NCBI RefSeq assembly: GCF_000372725.1
Contig: NW_005202428.1
Location: 2,954,815-3,018,814, forward strand
DNA from: Emiliania huxleyi CCMP1516
Lineage: Eukaryota > Haptophyta > Isochrysidales > Noelaerhabdaceae
DNA: 64,000 nucleotides
Reading direction: 5' to 3'
Program-made: the position numbers and the translations under genes
Notes under the pieces: model-generated
Database searches by the model: none
Seen by the model: only the letters and a program-made list of their open reading frames with translations
What the model was told of the DNA's origin: nothing
In this document: in pieces, positions 33,272 through 45,389 of the stretch
Layout of the letters: the number at the start of each line of letters is the position of its first letter
Numbering within the stretch: position 1 is the stretch's first letter

Positions 33272-34108
33272 TCAAGTGACGACGGCCGGAAGCGCAGCAA
33301 GGTAGCCGGAGAAGCGGTGGGAGAGTCGGTGCAACGCGGCCTCCTCCGAGGCGCGCGCCGAGCTCCCCCCCGATTTCAGCCAACGCATCTGCGCGCCCTT
33401 GCTGTTGAGCACGTAGACCGCGCTGATGGGCACCGGAAAGGCGGGCATCATCGGTGCCTTTGCGCTGATGGTCATCGTGGCGTCGCCCGCGAGGGTGGGG
33501 CACGCAAACTTGGTCGCCTTGACCTTGACCCCCTTGAGGAACGCGGCCGCGGCCGTCACCCCCTTGATTTCGCAAAACTCACCTCGCTTGGTGATGACGC
33601 CCGACATCTTGGTGTCCCAAAAGACCGTCCAAACCTCCACCGTGCGCGAGCATGGCTGGTCCAGCTCGAGGTGGACCTCCAAGCCCTTCGCGGTTCGCCT
33701 CTGCGACCACGCGACGATGCGGTCGGCCGGCACGATGTACGGCGGCACCCCGTGCTCCACTGCAAAGCGGCGGGCCGCGCTGTCGGGCGACTCCTGCTCC
33801 TGCTCCTGCTGCATCGGCTCGGTGCTCTCAGCGGCCGTCGGCTCGGCAAGCGACGGCGGCACGGCTTCCGCAGCCGCCCTCTCCGATGCCGCGGCCAGCC
33901 TCTCCGCCTCAACCTGGCCGGCATCCACCTCCTCGCGAGTCCAGAGCGCCTGCGGCTCACACCGCTTCTTCCTCTGTCTCGGGAACCAGGAGGCGGAGGA
34001 GCCTGACTTTTCGAGGATTAGCTCACACGAAGAGGAGAAGGAGAGGGTCGACCCCACCGTCAGCGTCGACCCGAGCCACTTTGGGGAGGAACCCTTGCGG
34101 CGCAACAT
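33272..34108 (-). CDS. Conserved-looking protein of unknown function
   Basis: One open exon of 278 residues from ATG 34108. The first part is basic and Ser-rich, and the middle is a Glu/Ala-rich helix with a Gln/Glu run (MQQEQEQES). The last 150 residues look folded and beta-rich: GVPPYIVPADRIVAWSQRRT, LEVHLELDQPCSRTVEVWTV, SGVITKRGEFCEIKG, then AFPVPISAVYVLNSKG. I cannot assign a family. The frame is open further upstream to 34249 without an ATG, and GTAAGT at about 34143-34138 on the minus strand could be a donor of an upstream exon. A hairpin (34254-34338) lies upstream. Confidence 0.55.
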   Translation of the reverse strand: MLRRKGSSPKWLGSTLTVGSTLSFSSSCELILEKSGSSASWFPRQRKKRCEPQALWTREEVDAGQVEAERLAAASERAAAEAVPPSLAEPTAAESTEPMQQEQEQESPDSAARRFAVEHGVPPYIVPADRIVAWSQRRTAKGLEVHLELDQPCSRTVEVWTVFWDTKMSGVITKRGEFCEIKGVTAAAAFLKGVKVKATKFACPTLAGDATMTISAKAPMMPAFPVPISAVYVLNSKGAQMRWLKSGGSSARASEEAALHRLSHRFSGYLAALPAVVT

Positions 34109-34253
34109 CGTGGGCGCGTCCTTGCTCTTTGGACTTACTCGGTAGAGCTTCAGCTGGTCTTTTGTTGCTTTCTGTCTTTCTTTGTTTAGGGAGGGTGGTA
34201 CCTTTTGTGAAACTGAAACGCGGAACGCGATCTGTCTCGCGTTCCTCAACGCT

Positions 34254-34338
34254 TGCGATTCAGCTGTCGCGCCGCTGGATGATCTTGCTCAGCTCGCCGA
34301 GCTCGACCTGAACGGTCAGCGGCGCGACCGCTGAATCG
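34254..34338. repeat. 23-bp inverted repeat with one mismatch
   Basis: GCGATTCAGCTGTCGCGCCG at 34254 pairs with the reverse complement of the sequence ending at 34338 (CAGCGGCGCGACCGCTGAAT...), with one mismatch and a loop of about 39 bases. A smaller hairpin, GGAACGCGA...TCGCGTTCC, lies at about 34222-34245. Together they form a palindrome-rich block upstream of the minus-strand gene. Confidence 0.8.
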
Positions 34339-34399
34339 CAGCCGTTCGAGAGATTTGTTGCCGTGTTCGTGCTGCACGCATGCATCGTTGCAGTTTCAC

Positions 34400-35310
34400 A
34401 TTACTTCCCCCCCCCTTAAGACTTAGCCACTTAGCTGTCACGCTCGCGGGGATGGGAACCAGGCCGCTCGCTGCAAGAACTAGACTTAGCAACTTATCCT
34501 GTTGTCGGGGCAGCCACAAGCGGGCAAAAACAAATTTGGTATTGCTAAAAATCTCTCTCTCTCAAGCGGGCTTGTCCAACCTGATCTCATTGACCTATCA
34601 TCAGGCCGCTCGCTGCCCCAACCCGACTTAGCCACGGACTTTGCTCATATACCCAGGTCGTTTGTACTTCAAGGCTTAAGAGAGGAGTAGGACAACAGAG
34701 CTTTTCCCCATGTTCCCACGCGCTGTGCTCTTCAGATAAATAGCGCAGACATCTTTCTTGATGCTCTTCAGTGCTCTCGGCGATTCCGGACCTCCCCCTT
34801 CCACACCGGCGAGTGTGCTTCGCAAGGGAGGGTCCGGGCTAGGGTCCGCGGCTCACAGCATCAGAGCCCGGAGCCGAGGTGTCCGATACCACTACCTCTC
34901 GCAGGCTACCCGTTCAGTCAGCTGGCATGTCCGACACCACCATGACCCGCCAGCCAGTTCGATCGAACTGAGACAAACCCATCAGCAGTTGTGCGGTCAA
35001 GCGACACAAAGCCGGTTCATGCCACATGCGCATCGTCTCGAGCATCCGCCGGCGGCTGACAAGCAAGCTTTGGTCAAGGTCCAGCGTTCCCCGGGGGGCG
35101 CGACCGTAACCCTGACACGTGGAGCACGAACCCTCGCGCCAAAACGACCCGCCAAGGCCCTATTGAATACGTGCGAACCAGCCCCTGCCGACCGCGGCCG
35201 AGGCCGCCGAGCGCCGGAAGAGACAGCGCGAGCGAGGTCTCGCGCCCGTCGTCACTCCCTCGCTGCGGCTGGATCCGCCGGCCGCACGGCCGAGTGGGGC
35301 AGCAGCGGCG
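34400..35310. other. Upstream region of ERCC1 with repeat fragments
   Basis: A segment at about 34535-34565 (TTTGGTATTGCTAAAAATCT) matches those near 8560 and 25370. CTTAGCCAC/ACTTAGC words recur between 34420 and 34635. No gene is supported; the frame before the ERCC1 ATG is open on the plus strand from about 35171 in another phase, with no domain. Confidence 0.45.
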
Positions 35311-36656
35311 ATGCCGCCTCCGCAGCCTCCGCAGCCTCCGCAGCATCGCCAACCGCAGCCTCCTCGGCCGACACCGAGCGCGGGTCCGTCGTCTGCCGCG
35401 CCGGCCCCAAGCGTGGGCGGCCGCGGCGGTGCCGCCGCCGCCTTGCCGACTCGCCCCAGCACTCCGGCCCAGCCGCCAAACGGCGTCGTGGTCTCGACCC
35501 GCCAGCGCGGCAATCCAGTGCTGGCGGCCATCAAGGCGGTGCCGTGGGCCTACGGCCCCACGACGGCCGACTTTCTGATCCCGGACGGGGCGTGTGCGCT
35601 CTTCCTGTCGCTTCGGTACCACCTGCTGCACCCAAACTACCTTCTCGCGCGGCTGAGAGAGCTGCGCGAGCTCACGCCGCTGCGGCTGGTGCTCCTGCTC
35701 GTCGACTCGGAGGCGCCCGAGCGGCCCATCCTCACCGTGCTGCAGCAGGCCACGGCGCACGAGTGCACGCTGCTGCTCGGCTGGTCGGTGGGCGAGGTGG
35801 CGCGGTACGTCGAGACGCTGCGCGCGTACGCCAAGAAGGGCGCGGAGTCCATCCGCGAGAGGCGAGACGCGGCCCGAGATGCAGCCGAGATGCAGCCGAG
35901 ATGTGGCGGAGATGTGGCGCGAGGGCGGCCGTGGAGTGTCGACCCGAGGAGCCTCGCAGCTGAGCCCCTCTCGGCAGGTCGGACGGCACTTTCCTCGCCC
36001 AGCTGACGGACGTGCTGACCACCTCGCGCCTCGTCAACAAGACGGACGTCGCGACGCTCAACAACACCTTCGGCCCCAGACCCTCCTGCGAGCAAGCGCC
36101 CTGGCGACGAGGCGAGGGCTGAGACCGAGGCCTTCCGCCCGTAGGCTCTCTCGCGCGCATCATGGCCGCCGCCAGAGCACGCGCGATCCGGCCCAAGCAG
36201 ACGGCCCGCTGAACCGCCACCGCCTCCGCTCTAGGCGGCAACAGAGCAAGAGCTCACTCTCTGCCCCGGCCTCGGTGGCCCCAATCTCGGAGCGGCCCGA
36301 CCCTGGCCTTGACCCCCTCGTGGAGTGACAGCGCCTCCCCTCTAGGCCCGACCAAGGCGAGCCCCAGCCGCCCGCCCACTTTGCAGCCCACACTTGCCGC
36401 CAAACCCTTGACGCTCTCTCGGCCCCCAAAACAGGTGCGCCGGCTTCGCGAAGCTTTCCACGAGCCCTTCATCCCCGCCTACGCGCGCCGCGCCGCTGCC
36501 GCCGCCGCCGCTTCGGGCTCCGGCTCCGTTGCCGCCCCAGCCTCATCTGTTGCGTGTGCCGGTGCCTCCGCCGCAACCGCTCCTGCCGACGACACGGCCG
36601 CGGACACAGCCACGGGCGATTCGTCGGAGCAGACTGAGGACAACGGTGCCCGATGA
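35311..36656 (+). CDS. ERCC1: DNA excision repair protein ERCC1
   Basis: Non-catalytic partner of the XPF nuclease in nucleotide excision and crosslink repair. Exon 1 (35311-35861) has a Pro/Ala-rich N-terminus and then the central domain: VVVSTRQRGNPVLAAIKAVP, ALFLSLRYHLLHPNYL, LLLGWSVGEVARYVETLRAY. Exon 2 (35978-36072) gives LVNKTDVATLNNTFG. Exon 3 (36145-36164, 20 nt), exon 4 (36235-36274, 40 nt) and exon 5 (36346-36356, 11 nt) together encode SLARIMAATEQELTLCPGLG followed by PTK. Exon 6 (36435-36656) gives VRRLREAFHEPFIPAY. This is the helix-hairpin-helix domain of ERCC1 without gaps. Four of five introns have GC donors; intron 4 has GT. The phase adds up exactly at every junction. Confidence 0.92.
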
Positions 36657-36853
36657 GTTGATGAATAGTGTACGAGATTCATTCAGTTGGGGAAAGGGGT
36701 GTGTTTTGGGCGGCTCCGCGTTCGGTGCCCCTGTTAGTTCCTATAGCATCGCGTATGTGAGCGCGTTCCCATTTTTTTGTATTTCACACACGCACGGGTC
36801 ACAGCACACAGGCTCACAGCGCTCGCTCGCGATCCGTCGGAGAGCGTTTTTTC
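36657..36853. other. 3' flank of ERCC1
   Basis: No gene. The stretch leads into the GACAGC element. Confidence 0.5.
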
Positions 36854-37911
36854 GGCCGCGGCGCGCGCGCGCCGCGCGCGCGCGGCGCGAGCGAGGCGAC
36901 GGCCGCGCGGACTGAGCCCTGGTCTGACAGCAAACCCGGACAGCGCCTGACAGTGCCCGACAGCCTGACAGCGTTGACAGCACTTTCTCTGACAGTCTGA
37001 CAGCACGTATCTGACAGCCTGACAGCAGAGTCTGACATCAGAGGGGCTCCGTCGCTGTCAGGCCCTAACGTGACAGCCTGACAGCTGCCTGACAGCCCGA
37101 CAGCACACACCTGACAGCAGCGCTGACAGCCCGACAGCCCGACCAGCCCGACAGCAGCACAGACCGTACACAGCCGTGCAGCCTCTTTCTTGCACCCCAT
37201 GAGGGTATAACAAAACATGCAAAGACATGTGAGTGTGGTCCATGTAGTCATGGGCTGGTCATGGGTCTCTCTCTCAACCCTCCGTCCTTCCCGCCCCACC
37301 TCTGCGGACCCCTCTCTAGCACCGGCGGCTGTGCTACTACAAATGAAGCTACCAGCTAGCCTTCTGGGGCCCTACAGTCATATGCCTACGGCGTCTGGGT
37401 GGGGGTGGCCGCGGGCCGCCGTCTGTGCCGCGCTGCCGCCGCCGCCGCCTGCGCCTGCGCCGCCATCTGCGCTCCCCAGGCGGACCCCTTCTAGGCAGAG
37501 TAGAGACTAGAGTGTGTGTAGTAGAGTCCTGCTGGTCTCCTCTTGATAATGTCATAAGTGTGGATAGTGTGTCAGAGCCTGACAGCACCCCGACAGCACC
37601 AACCGACAGCACCTGACAGCAGCACCGGCGTCTCTGACAGCAGCAGCAGCCCGACAGCTCTGACAGCTCCGACAGCGTCTGACAGCAACACCCGACAGCT
37701 CCGACAGCACCCGACAGCTACGGAGCCCCTCTGATGTCAGACAAGCACCCGACAGCACCCGACAGCACTGACAGCACCTGACAGCTGGTCTGACAGAGGC
37801 ACCTGACAGTGCCTGACAGTGCCTGACAGCCTGACAGATCACACCTGACAGCACCTGACAGCCTGACAGCCAGGGCTCAGCGCGCGGAGCACCGCGCGCC
37901 GGCCGCCGCGG
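36854..37911. mobile_element. TIR-type element with GACAGC subterminal arrays
   Basis: GC-rich imperfect inverted ends share the core GCGCG(GA)CTGAGCCCTGG (left, about 36905-36922; right, about 37871-37885 as its reverse complement). Inside each end lie arrays of CTGACAGC/CCGACAGC (36928-37160 and 37578-37872). An internal exact inverted repeat, GTCTGACATCAGAGGGGCTC, sits at about 37029-37051 and 37719-37741. The arrays themselves point the same way on both sides. No transposase or clear target duplication was found, so the limits are approximate. Confidence 0.65.
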
Positions 37912-38590
37912 AGCCACCAGCACCACAGGCCGCACTTATAGGGTACCCCTAGGGTTCTGAGGGCCGGAATTTTTTAAGACCTTTTCAGAAGTGAGCTGGT
38001 TTGGGGGCTTGTGACGGCTTGAATTGCCATTTAAGAGATTGCAGTCACATAGAGGGTCCCTCTTTTTTAAGACCGTTTAAGAAAATCGGCCTCACCGGCA
38101 TGCGCATCGCTGGGTACCGCGCCGGTTTCTCCAATACTGCCGTTATTAGGCACAACCCTGCATCTGAAGACACATCTGTAAGTCTGGTGCACTGGCGGGA
38201 GCCATACTCGCATAGGGGACGCGTGCTAGCTGACTGTAGCCAGCTTCCCGGCCTCCGCGCTCCGGCGTCTACCGGGAGCCTCCCGGACCATCGACCTCGG
38301 GAGCTCTCCCGCACCGTTTAAGCGTTTAAGACCGTGTTCCGTTAAGGATTCGGCGGCCCGTGCAGCAACCGCCCTAGGGCGGTTTTAAGCCGTTTTTGTA
38401 GTTTAATTAAGCCGCAGGTGCCTCAGGGCCCACCCCTTTAAGCCGAAAGGGCACATGCACAGCACATGCACATGCAACGCGGGGCGTGGGCGGCGGGAAA
38501 GCGCCCGGCCGCGGAGTGGGAGTCGCATGGGAGTCGAGAGTCGTGACGTGTCGAGAGCGGTCACGGATGTGTTGTGAGATGTGACTTGTG
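37912..38590. other. Repeat-like region with TTTAAGACCGT motifs
   Basis: Several TTTAAGACC / GTTTAAG words occur at about 37972, 38069, 38080, 38317 and 38323, again suggesting a motif-rich non-coding element. No gene is seen. Confidence 0.45.
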
Positions 38591-40280
38591 TGTTGTGAGA
38601 CTGAAATAAATAAATAAAAACGGACACCTCTCTACTGTGAGATGGGTAAAAAGGAACAGGTCCCCGCCCTTGCGATCTTTGTGCAGGGTTCTTTGTGGGT
38701 GTGGTCGGCGACTAGCTCCGGCGGGTCGTCCTCCCCGATGGGGGACTAGCACTAGCCGTCTTCCACATGGTCCCTCGGGTCCCTGCTGCTCCTAATCTCT
38801 TCGTACATCCTCCTGCTGATCTCCGCAAAGTCCTGCTCCCTCCCTCGTCTCGCCCTGCGCGTCTGCTCCGCCTCACCGTCTTCTGCCCTGCGTCGTGTGG
38901 CGACGGGGTCCTCCATAGTCGGTCGAGGTCGCCGCCCCTCCTCTGCGACTCCCTCAAGGCCGGCCGAGCCTCTTTCCACCCAGTGAAGAGCTTCCTCAGC
39001 CACTCGATGTGTTCCTCTCTCTTCTTTATGCGCGCCGTAGCCTCATCATTGAGCTGGATCCACCTCTGCACCGCGCCCGTCGCCGCCTCGGCCACGACTT
39101 GCAAGTTCTCGTGACCCCGGCGCCAAGGTCCCTCCGGCTCTTCTCCGAGAGATCATCTACCAGCGCCGGCAACACCCCCCCGACGGCTGGGGCTAGTGCA
39201 TCGTACCCGTCCTCATCCAGCACCCTATAGCGTGAGCCCTTCAGCGCAGCGACATGCGCTATCCCTCAGCGTCTTCAGCGTATCCTTGGAGTCGGGTGCC
39301 GCCTGGGCTACTTTGCTGATCGCCGTCCCCGTCTGCGCTCGCGCTACTCTGAGGAACCATCTGGCCTGCTCCCTATTCCCCAGGCAGGCGCCGCTAAGCA
39401 AGTGCGCCATCGTCGCTCTAGGCGGGTTCTCATCTTCCTCGGTCCATTGCTGCGCGGCTTTCCGCACGATCGGACACAGCGGGTCTCGCTTTAGTGCCGC
39501 CCTCCTCGCCGCGTCCCTCGCGGCCTTACAGACGAGGCAGCCCCTGAGTTCGCTCCTTGTGGCGGCGCCCGGGGTCTCTCTCCCCGCCTCTCCCCGCATA
39601 ATCCTCTCGTGGTGCGCTCCGTGTGGCACCCCCGCCTGCTGCCGCACACGCGCTCCCATGACGGTCTTTGTCACCACGTTATGATCATCCACGTCGGCGA
39701 ATTCAATCTCGCGCTCGCCGTGCTGATCCTTGATCCGCTGGCGCTTGTCCCATTTGTGTCTCTCGTCGTTCCCCTGACCACATCGCTCCACAGCGGCCCC
39801 GTCACCCCTGCCGTGTGCGACCCCGCCGTGAGCCCCTCGCCGAGCCGTCCTCGCACCCACTCGTTCGTGTGGCCGCGTGTGGCGTAATAAGTCCTCCGGT
39901 CCAGTACGTCTCCCCTCCACTCTCCGTCTGCCGTCCTCGCGGTCCGTGTATAGACACGGGCGTGTCCTCACTGCTCCACGGATGACGGCGGTGGCATACT
40001 CAATCTCACTGGCCCCCATGTATGCAGTCGCCGCTGCGTCGGCGTAGGCGTTGCCAGCGCACCCCGCGTGGCTCGGTACCCACAGGAACGTGACAGATTC
40101 GAGCTGGGCGCGATATCTGCATACCCCCATTAACTGAGCCCCCCGATCCCACTCCCTGAGCCCCTCGAGAGAGCCTTTTCGGTACGCCGCCTCGATCTGC
40201 TGTAGCGCGGGCTTGCAGTCGCTCAAGACGAGGCACCTCCTGTCCGCCGCGCATCTTCCGCGCCGTTGCCATCTTGTGAG
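38590..40280 (-). mobile_element. 5'-truncated LINE-like retrotransposon, 3' end with RNase H
   Basis: On the minus strand the frame 40226-39225 encodes an RNase H domain: SDCKPALQQIEAA, then LESVTFLWVPSHAGCAGNAY and ADAAATAYM, with the second and third acidic residues and the conserved His visible. A Cys-containing tail follows. Downstream frames (39223-38712) are shifted and encode QRWIQLNDEATARI and EHIEWLRKLFTGW, closely similar to the LINE remnant at 58313-58450. A (TTTA)n-like tail lies near 38600-38620. The reverse transcriptase and the start are absent, so the copy is truncated and frameshifted. Confidence 0.75.
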
Positions 40281-40555
40281 ACTGAGAGTTGTGTCTTGTG
40301 TGAGAAAACTCTCGAGTGAGAACTAGGGCGCAGGGCTAGCGCCGCAGAGCGCGCCGAACACGAAAGTGTCCGTTTCATTTTTAGAAATGCATTCATTAGC
40401 ATGTTTCGCAGGGGCGCCCACGAGACGCGCAGCGCCATACACGCTTGGCGCCCAAGGGCGGCCCGAAAGAGTCCCTGCGCCCGCTCTCTCGCAGTGCTCT
40501 CGACCGCATACCGACACTACTTTCCACAATCTGGTTCCTGGCCGCTCTTCAGTCG

Positions 40556-41227
40556 CTATCCTTCGCCTTCAGCAGCGCCGGGCATGCCAAGACCTTCTGC
40601 AGGACGTGCCTCGCCCTCGCCCTCGCCCTCGCCCTGCCCACCGACAGACATGTCGCCCTCCTCGCCCTCGCCAGCCTCGCCGCCCGCCTCGGCCGCGCCG
40701 TCGCCGCGGCCGTCCGGCGTCGCGACGTCGTAGGGGTGGTCCGCGCCTGCGCGCAAAGATGGGCACGCCGCGGTTGGGGCAACGGCGCCATGTCGTGTGT
40801 GTGTGGTTTGGAGAGAGGTCAGGCTGCGGCATCTACGGCATGCACGTTCGAGGGCGAGGAGCGCGGAGGAGAGGCGACGCTCGAGCGCCTCTCGCTGGCT
40901 GCTGGAGAGCTGGCTTGCGCCGCCGCCATCGAGCGACTCGAGCAGCTCCATCAGCCGCGCCTCTCTCGAGATCTCGGAGGACGAGGTGGCCGAGGGCAGC
41001 GCTAGGTCGGCCGCCGCGACTCCTGTCGCCTCGCCGAGCGATACCGGCCCCGTGCCTGCTGCGCGGGCGGGCGTCCAGCCGCTGCGGGTGGGGTCGCTCG
41101 ACGTGCTGAGGAAGAGGTAGATGGCGGAGATGGCGATCGTCGTCCACAAAAGCACCATGCTCGAGAGGATGAGCAGCTTATGATATCGCCGGATTGTTGC
41201 CCAGCTGGCGGTGGTGGAAGGGACCAT
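40556..41227 (-). CDS. Single-pass membrane protein of unknown function
   Basis: From ATG 41227 the frame encodes 223 residues: a short polar start, one transmembrane helix (LLILSSMVLLWTTIAISAIYLFL, about residues 17-39, shown here in parts), then a soluble region with a helix rich in Leu and Glu (LMELLESLDG, QREALERRLSSALLALERA). The tail is acidic and Gly/Glu-rich. An N-in type II or tail-out topology is possible. No family is recognised. A divergent gene starts 322 bp away at 41550, so the A/T-rich stretch 41320-41360 may be a shared promoter. Confidence 0.5.
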   Translation of the reverse strand: MVPSTTASWATIRRYHKLLILSSMVLLWTTIAISAIYLFLSTSSDPTRSGWTPARAAGTGPVSLGEATGVAAADLALPSATSSSEISREARLMELLESLDGGGASQLSSSQREALERRLSSALLALERACRRCRSLTSLQTTHTRHGAVAPTAACPSLRAGADHPYDVATPDGRGDGAAEAGGEAGEGEEGDMSVGGQGEGEGEGEARPAEGLGMPGAAEGEG

Positions 41228-41549
41228 CTGAAGATTAGCCGCCTCGCACGGACTGCGGTCAGCTTTCGCTAGCCCGTAGCGCACCTTCAGACGGAGTGGT
41301 GGTGGTAGGGGTCGCAAGAGCCTTTTTGTGTTCGCGCAAAAATAATTTTTCCTCTACCCGTGGGGCGCGGCGGGGGCGGCGGGTGTGCGGGATGTCCGTG
41401 GGCCCGAGCGCGATGCCTGATTTTTGTTTCAAGTCGAAGAAAAAAGAAATCGCGCTGCGCTGCCGCCACTTCACATCCTCGCGAGGCGATCGAGGCACAC
41501 CGCCTCTGCGTCCCTTTCGTACCTAGTGACGCCAACTTCCAGGGCCGCC

Positions 41550-42401
41550 ATGTTGCCAGGCAGAGCCCTCCTCTTGTCGGTGGCCTGCTGTCCGTCAGCT
41601 CTCGGGGCGCTCCTCGCCCCTCTCCCCGCCGCCGCGCGTATGCGCACACCAATGATGGTGGTCACGTCGTGGTATGACTCTGGCGTTCGGCTCGCGTCAT
41701 ACACGCCGCCTGCTGCTGCCCACAAAGCGATGCCTCCGCCGCCCGCCCCGCTGCCGCCGCCGCCGCCGCCGCTCACCGCCTCGGCGGAGGCGAGCCTCGC
41801 AGCGGCGGCCATCTCGGCCGTCGCCGTCCTTGGTATCGACCTCGCATCCTTTGGGGTGGTCGAGAACTTGGATGCGGCGGTGCTTGTGGGTGGGCTGGCG
41901 CTCTCGCAGGTTCCGACCCACCGCCGCGCCCCGTGCTGGCCCGCCGCCGCGCCCCGAGCGCTCTCAGTGAACGTCACGTCACGGCGCATACGCTGCTGCT
42001 AGGTGGAGGCGCGAGGCCCCATCGGCGACGCGCTTCGCGCCGTCGGTAATGCTACGAGCGGCGCGCTCGGCGCCGTCGGCGGTGTGTTCCGTCCGGTCGG
42101 CCGGTTCTGGGCGGATAACGAGGTTGGTCTCACGTCGCGCGCAGTGCTGGAGCTGGGTCTCGAGAATGCGATCTATGCCCTCGACCCGAAGCGGCGCAAG
42201 GCGGAGAAGGCCGCGGCAACGGCGGAGGCGGCGGCGGCGGCGGCGGCGACACTGCGCGCCGAGAGGGACGCGGTGCCAATCTTTTCGCTGCAGGACCGGT
42301 GGGCGATGGACGAGGAGGTGCGCGAGGCGGAGCGGGCGGCGAGCGAGGCGAAACGGGCCGCGCAGGCAGCGTACAAGGAGCTCGCGCGTGACGAGCGGTA
42401 G
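41550..42401 (+). CDS. Probable plastid-targeted protein of unknown function
   Basis: Two exons (41550-41909 and 42003-42401) join in phase 0 through a CAG|GTTCCG donor to give 252 residues. The N-terminus has a signal-peptide-like stretch (MLPGRALLLSVACCPSALGA) followed by a basic Pro/Ala/Met segment (AARMRTPMMV), a pattern common in complex-plastid leaders. A Pro-rich linker precedes a hydrophobic Ala-rich helix (LAAAAISAVAVLGIDLASFG). Exon 2 has Gly-rich GNATSGALGAVGGVFRPVGR, then ENAIYALDPKRRK and a long Ala/Glu/Lys coiled coil ending ...ELARDER. The likely location is plastid or thylakoid; the role is unknown. Confidence 0.6.
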
Positions 42402-42678
42402 GAGGGTCGAGGCGGCGCTCTCCGTGGCGAAGCAACGTCGCTGGCAGAGATGCGGTAGGATTCCTATGTAGGGCCGCGCGGAGGGGAGAGGGCAGGGGTG
42501 TTCGCCAGGATGTGGCCAAGCTGGCGAGGTGGCCGGGTAGTGTGGCGGCGAGGCTCGCGCGTAGGAACACGGTCGCCGGTGTGTTGTAGCCGTGCGCTCG
42601 GGTCGGGAGGGACGCGGCGTCGGGATGGGGCGGGGCGCGGCGCGGCGCGGCGCGGCGCGTGTGTTTTGTTGTGTTCTG

Positions 42679-43133
42679 CAGTCTCGCTCCCAATACGTGC
42701 ATCACTTATGTGACGGTGTCACAACTTTGATCAACCATATCTCGATAACTAGCATGTCGACGCTCATGAAAGTAGGCGCAATCGATCGGGCGCCGGGCGC
42801 CCAGTTGATTGCGCCTACTAGCTACTACCTCCAACGGGGCGGTCTGGATCACGGGGGATGACATCCTGCCTCCCGGCACGCGCCGGGAGGGAGGTGGGTG
42901 CTCCGCCGCCGGACCGCCCTCTCCACCACCCTCGCCCAGGGATCTACAACGCTGTCTTAAGGTCCGACAGGTTCGGCACCGGGCACCGCCTCGGTATACA
43001 AAATGGTAAATGCGCCTGCGGGCGGACCCTCACAGGTCACAGATCACCAAAGTGAGAGCGTCGACATTGTAATATGGTTGATCAAAGTTGTGACACCGTC
43101 ACTTAAGTGATGCACGTATTGGGAGCGAGACTG
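42679..43133. mobile_element. MITE-like element with about 60-bp inverted repeats
   Basis: CAGTCTCGCTCCCAATACGT at 42679 and its reverse complement ending at 43133 begin inverted repeats of about 60 bp that contain GACGGTGTCACAACTTTGAT. The 455-bp element is non-coding. A smaller palindrome (GTAGGCGCAATC...GATTGCGCCTAC, about 42771-42818) lies inside. The inner block 42825-43050 matches, inverted, 22806-23045 of the TGTAGAG element, so one captured or inserted into the other's sequence. No clear target duplication is visible. Confidence 0.8.
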
Positions 43134-43142
43134 TCTGTGTCA

Positions 43143-43262
43143 TTGGTAGGTAGGTAGGTAGAAAGGTGAAGAACAGCCAGGCTCGGACTGGACACCAACG
43201 CGGTATGGGTGGACGCTGGACAGATGATGACGACACGCACGAGCGACACACAGACACAAACA
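43143..43262 (-). repeat. Dispersed repeat family R1, copy 3
   Basis: This is the inverted counterpart of 6995-7112, starting GGTAGGTAGGTAGAAAGGTG and including GAACAGCCAGGCTCGGACTG. It follows the MITE right end directly. The partial copy 10815-10925 has the same orientation as this one. Confidence 0.7.
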
Positions 43263-44607
<1,345 letters not shown>

Positions 44608-44740
44608 GGGGGCGGGGGGGGGGGAGGCATCAGGAGCAGCATCACTAGTCCTCGTAGTCCATCATGAAATAAACTCAAAGGTCCACCACAGCCTCCAGCC
44701 TCCACCTCCACCCGCGAGCCTCCACCGCTGCCGCCCGCGA

Positions 44741-45020
44741 CGCCGCCCGCCGCGTCAGATTGTCACGACGCGCCCATCGAGTCGCGTCGGAGAGCCGCGC
44801 CGCACCAGCAGCAGCATCTGCACCACCACCAGCAGCAGCAGCAGCACCACCACCACCAGAGAGAGAAGCGCACTGCCCGACGCCGCCCGCCGCGTCAGAT
44901 GCTCGCGACGCGCTCGTCGAGCCCAGTCGCAGAGCCGCGCCGCGCCAGCAGCAGCATCTGCATCAGCAGCAGCACCACCACCACCACCAGCAGCAACAGA
45001 GACATGCAGTGCAGGCGCAG
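44741..45020. repeat. 140-bp tandem duplication with CAG/CAC tracts
   Basis: The string CGCCCGCCGCGTCAGAT ends at 44760 and again at 44900, a 140-bp offset. Each unit contains CAGCAGCAGCATCTGCA followed by CAC/CAG runs. The frame would encode Gln/His-rich peptide, but no gene context supports translation. Confidence 0.75.
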
Positions 45021-45389
45021 AAGCGCTCGCAGAGCGGCGCGCAGAGCCGCGCACGCCACGCTGCGGACCGTCGGACGAGCGCATCGTACGTCGGCGGCGA
45101 GCCGCGTCGCCAGCCGTCTCGCGAGAGAGCGGCGCCGCCGCGTGCGCGCAGCAGCCGCCGCGGCAGAGGCGAGCCGCGACGACGTCCGCATAACGGATAA
45201 CTGCCATTCGCGGTTGCCATGTTCAGGTACACCATTGTCATTGGTTTCGCCAAAAAAGAAATAAAATAGCCAAAAGAATTCAAGCCAGACACCACCTTGG
45301 CCCCCGCGCGAGTATCCAGTGCCATTTCGCCCGGCCACGCCCGGCCATCCTGCAGCCGCTGTCGCCACCGCTATACCCGCTAGTGCTGC

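Noticed and set aside
36910-37880. GACAGC arrays as a CRISPR-like array
   Set aside because: Units are 8 bp, degenerate and without uniform spacers, and lie inside inverted ends.
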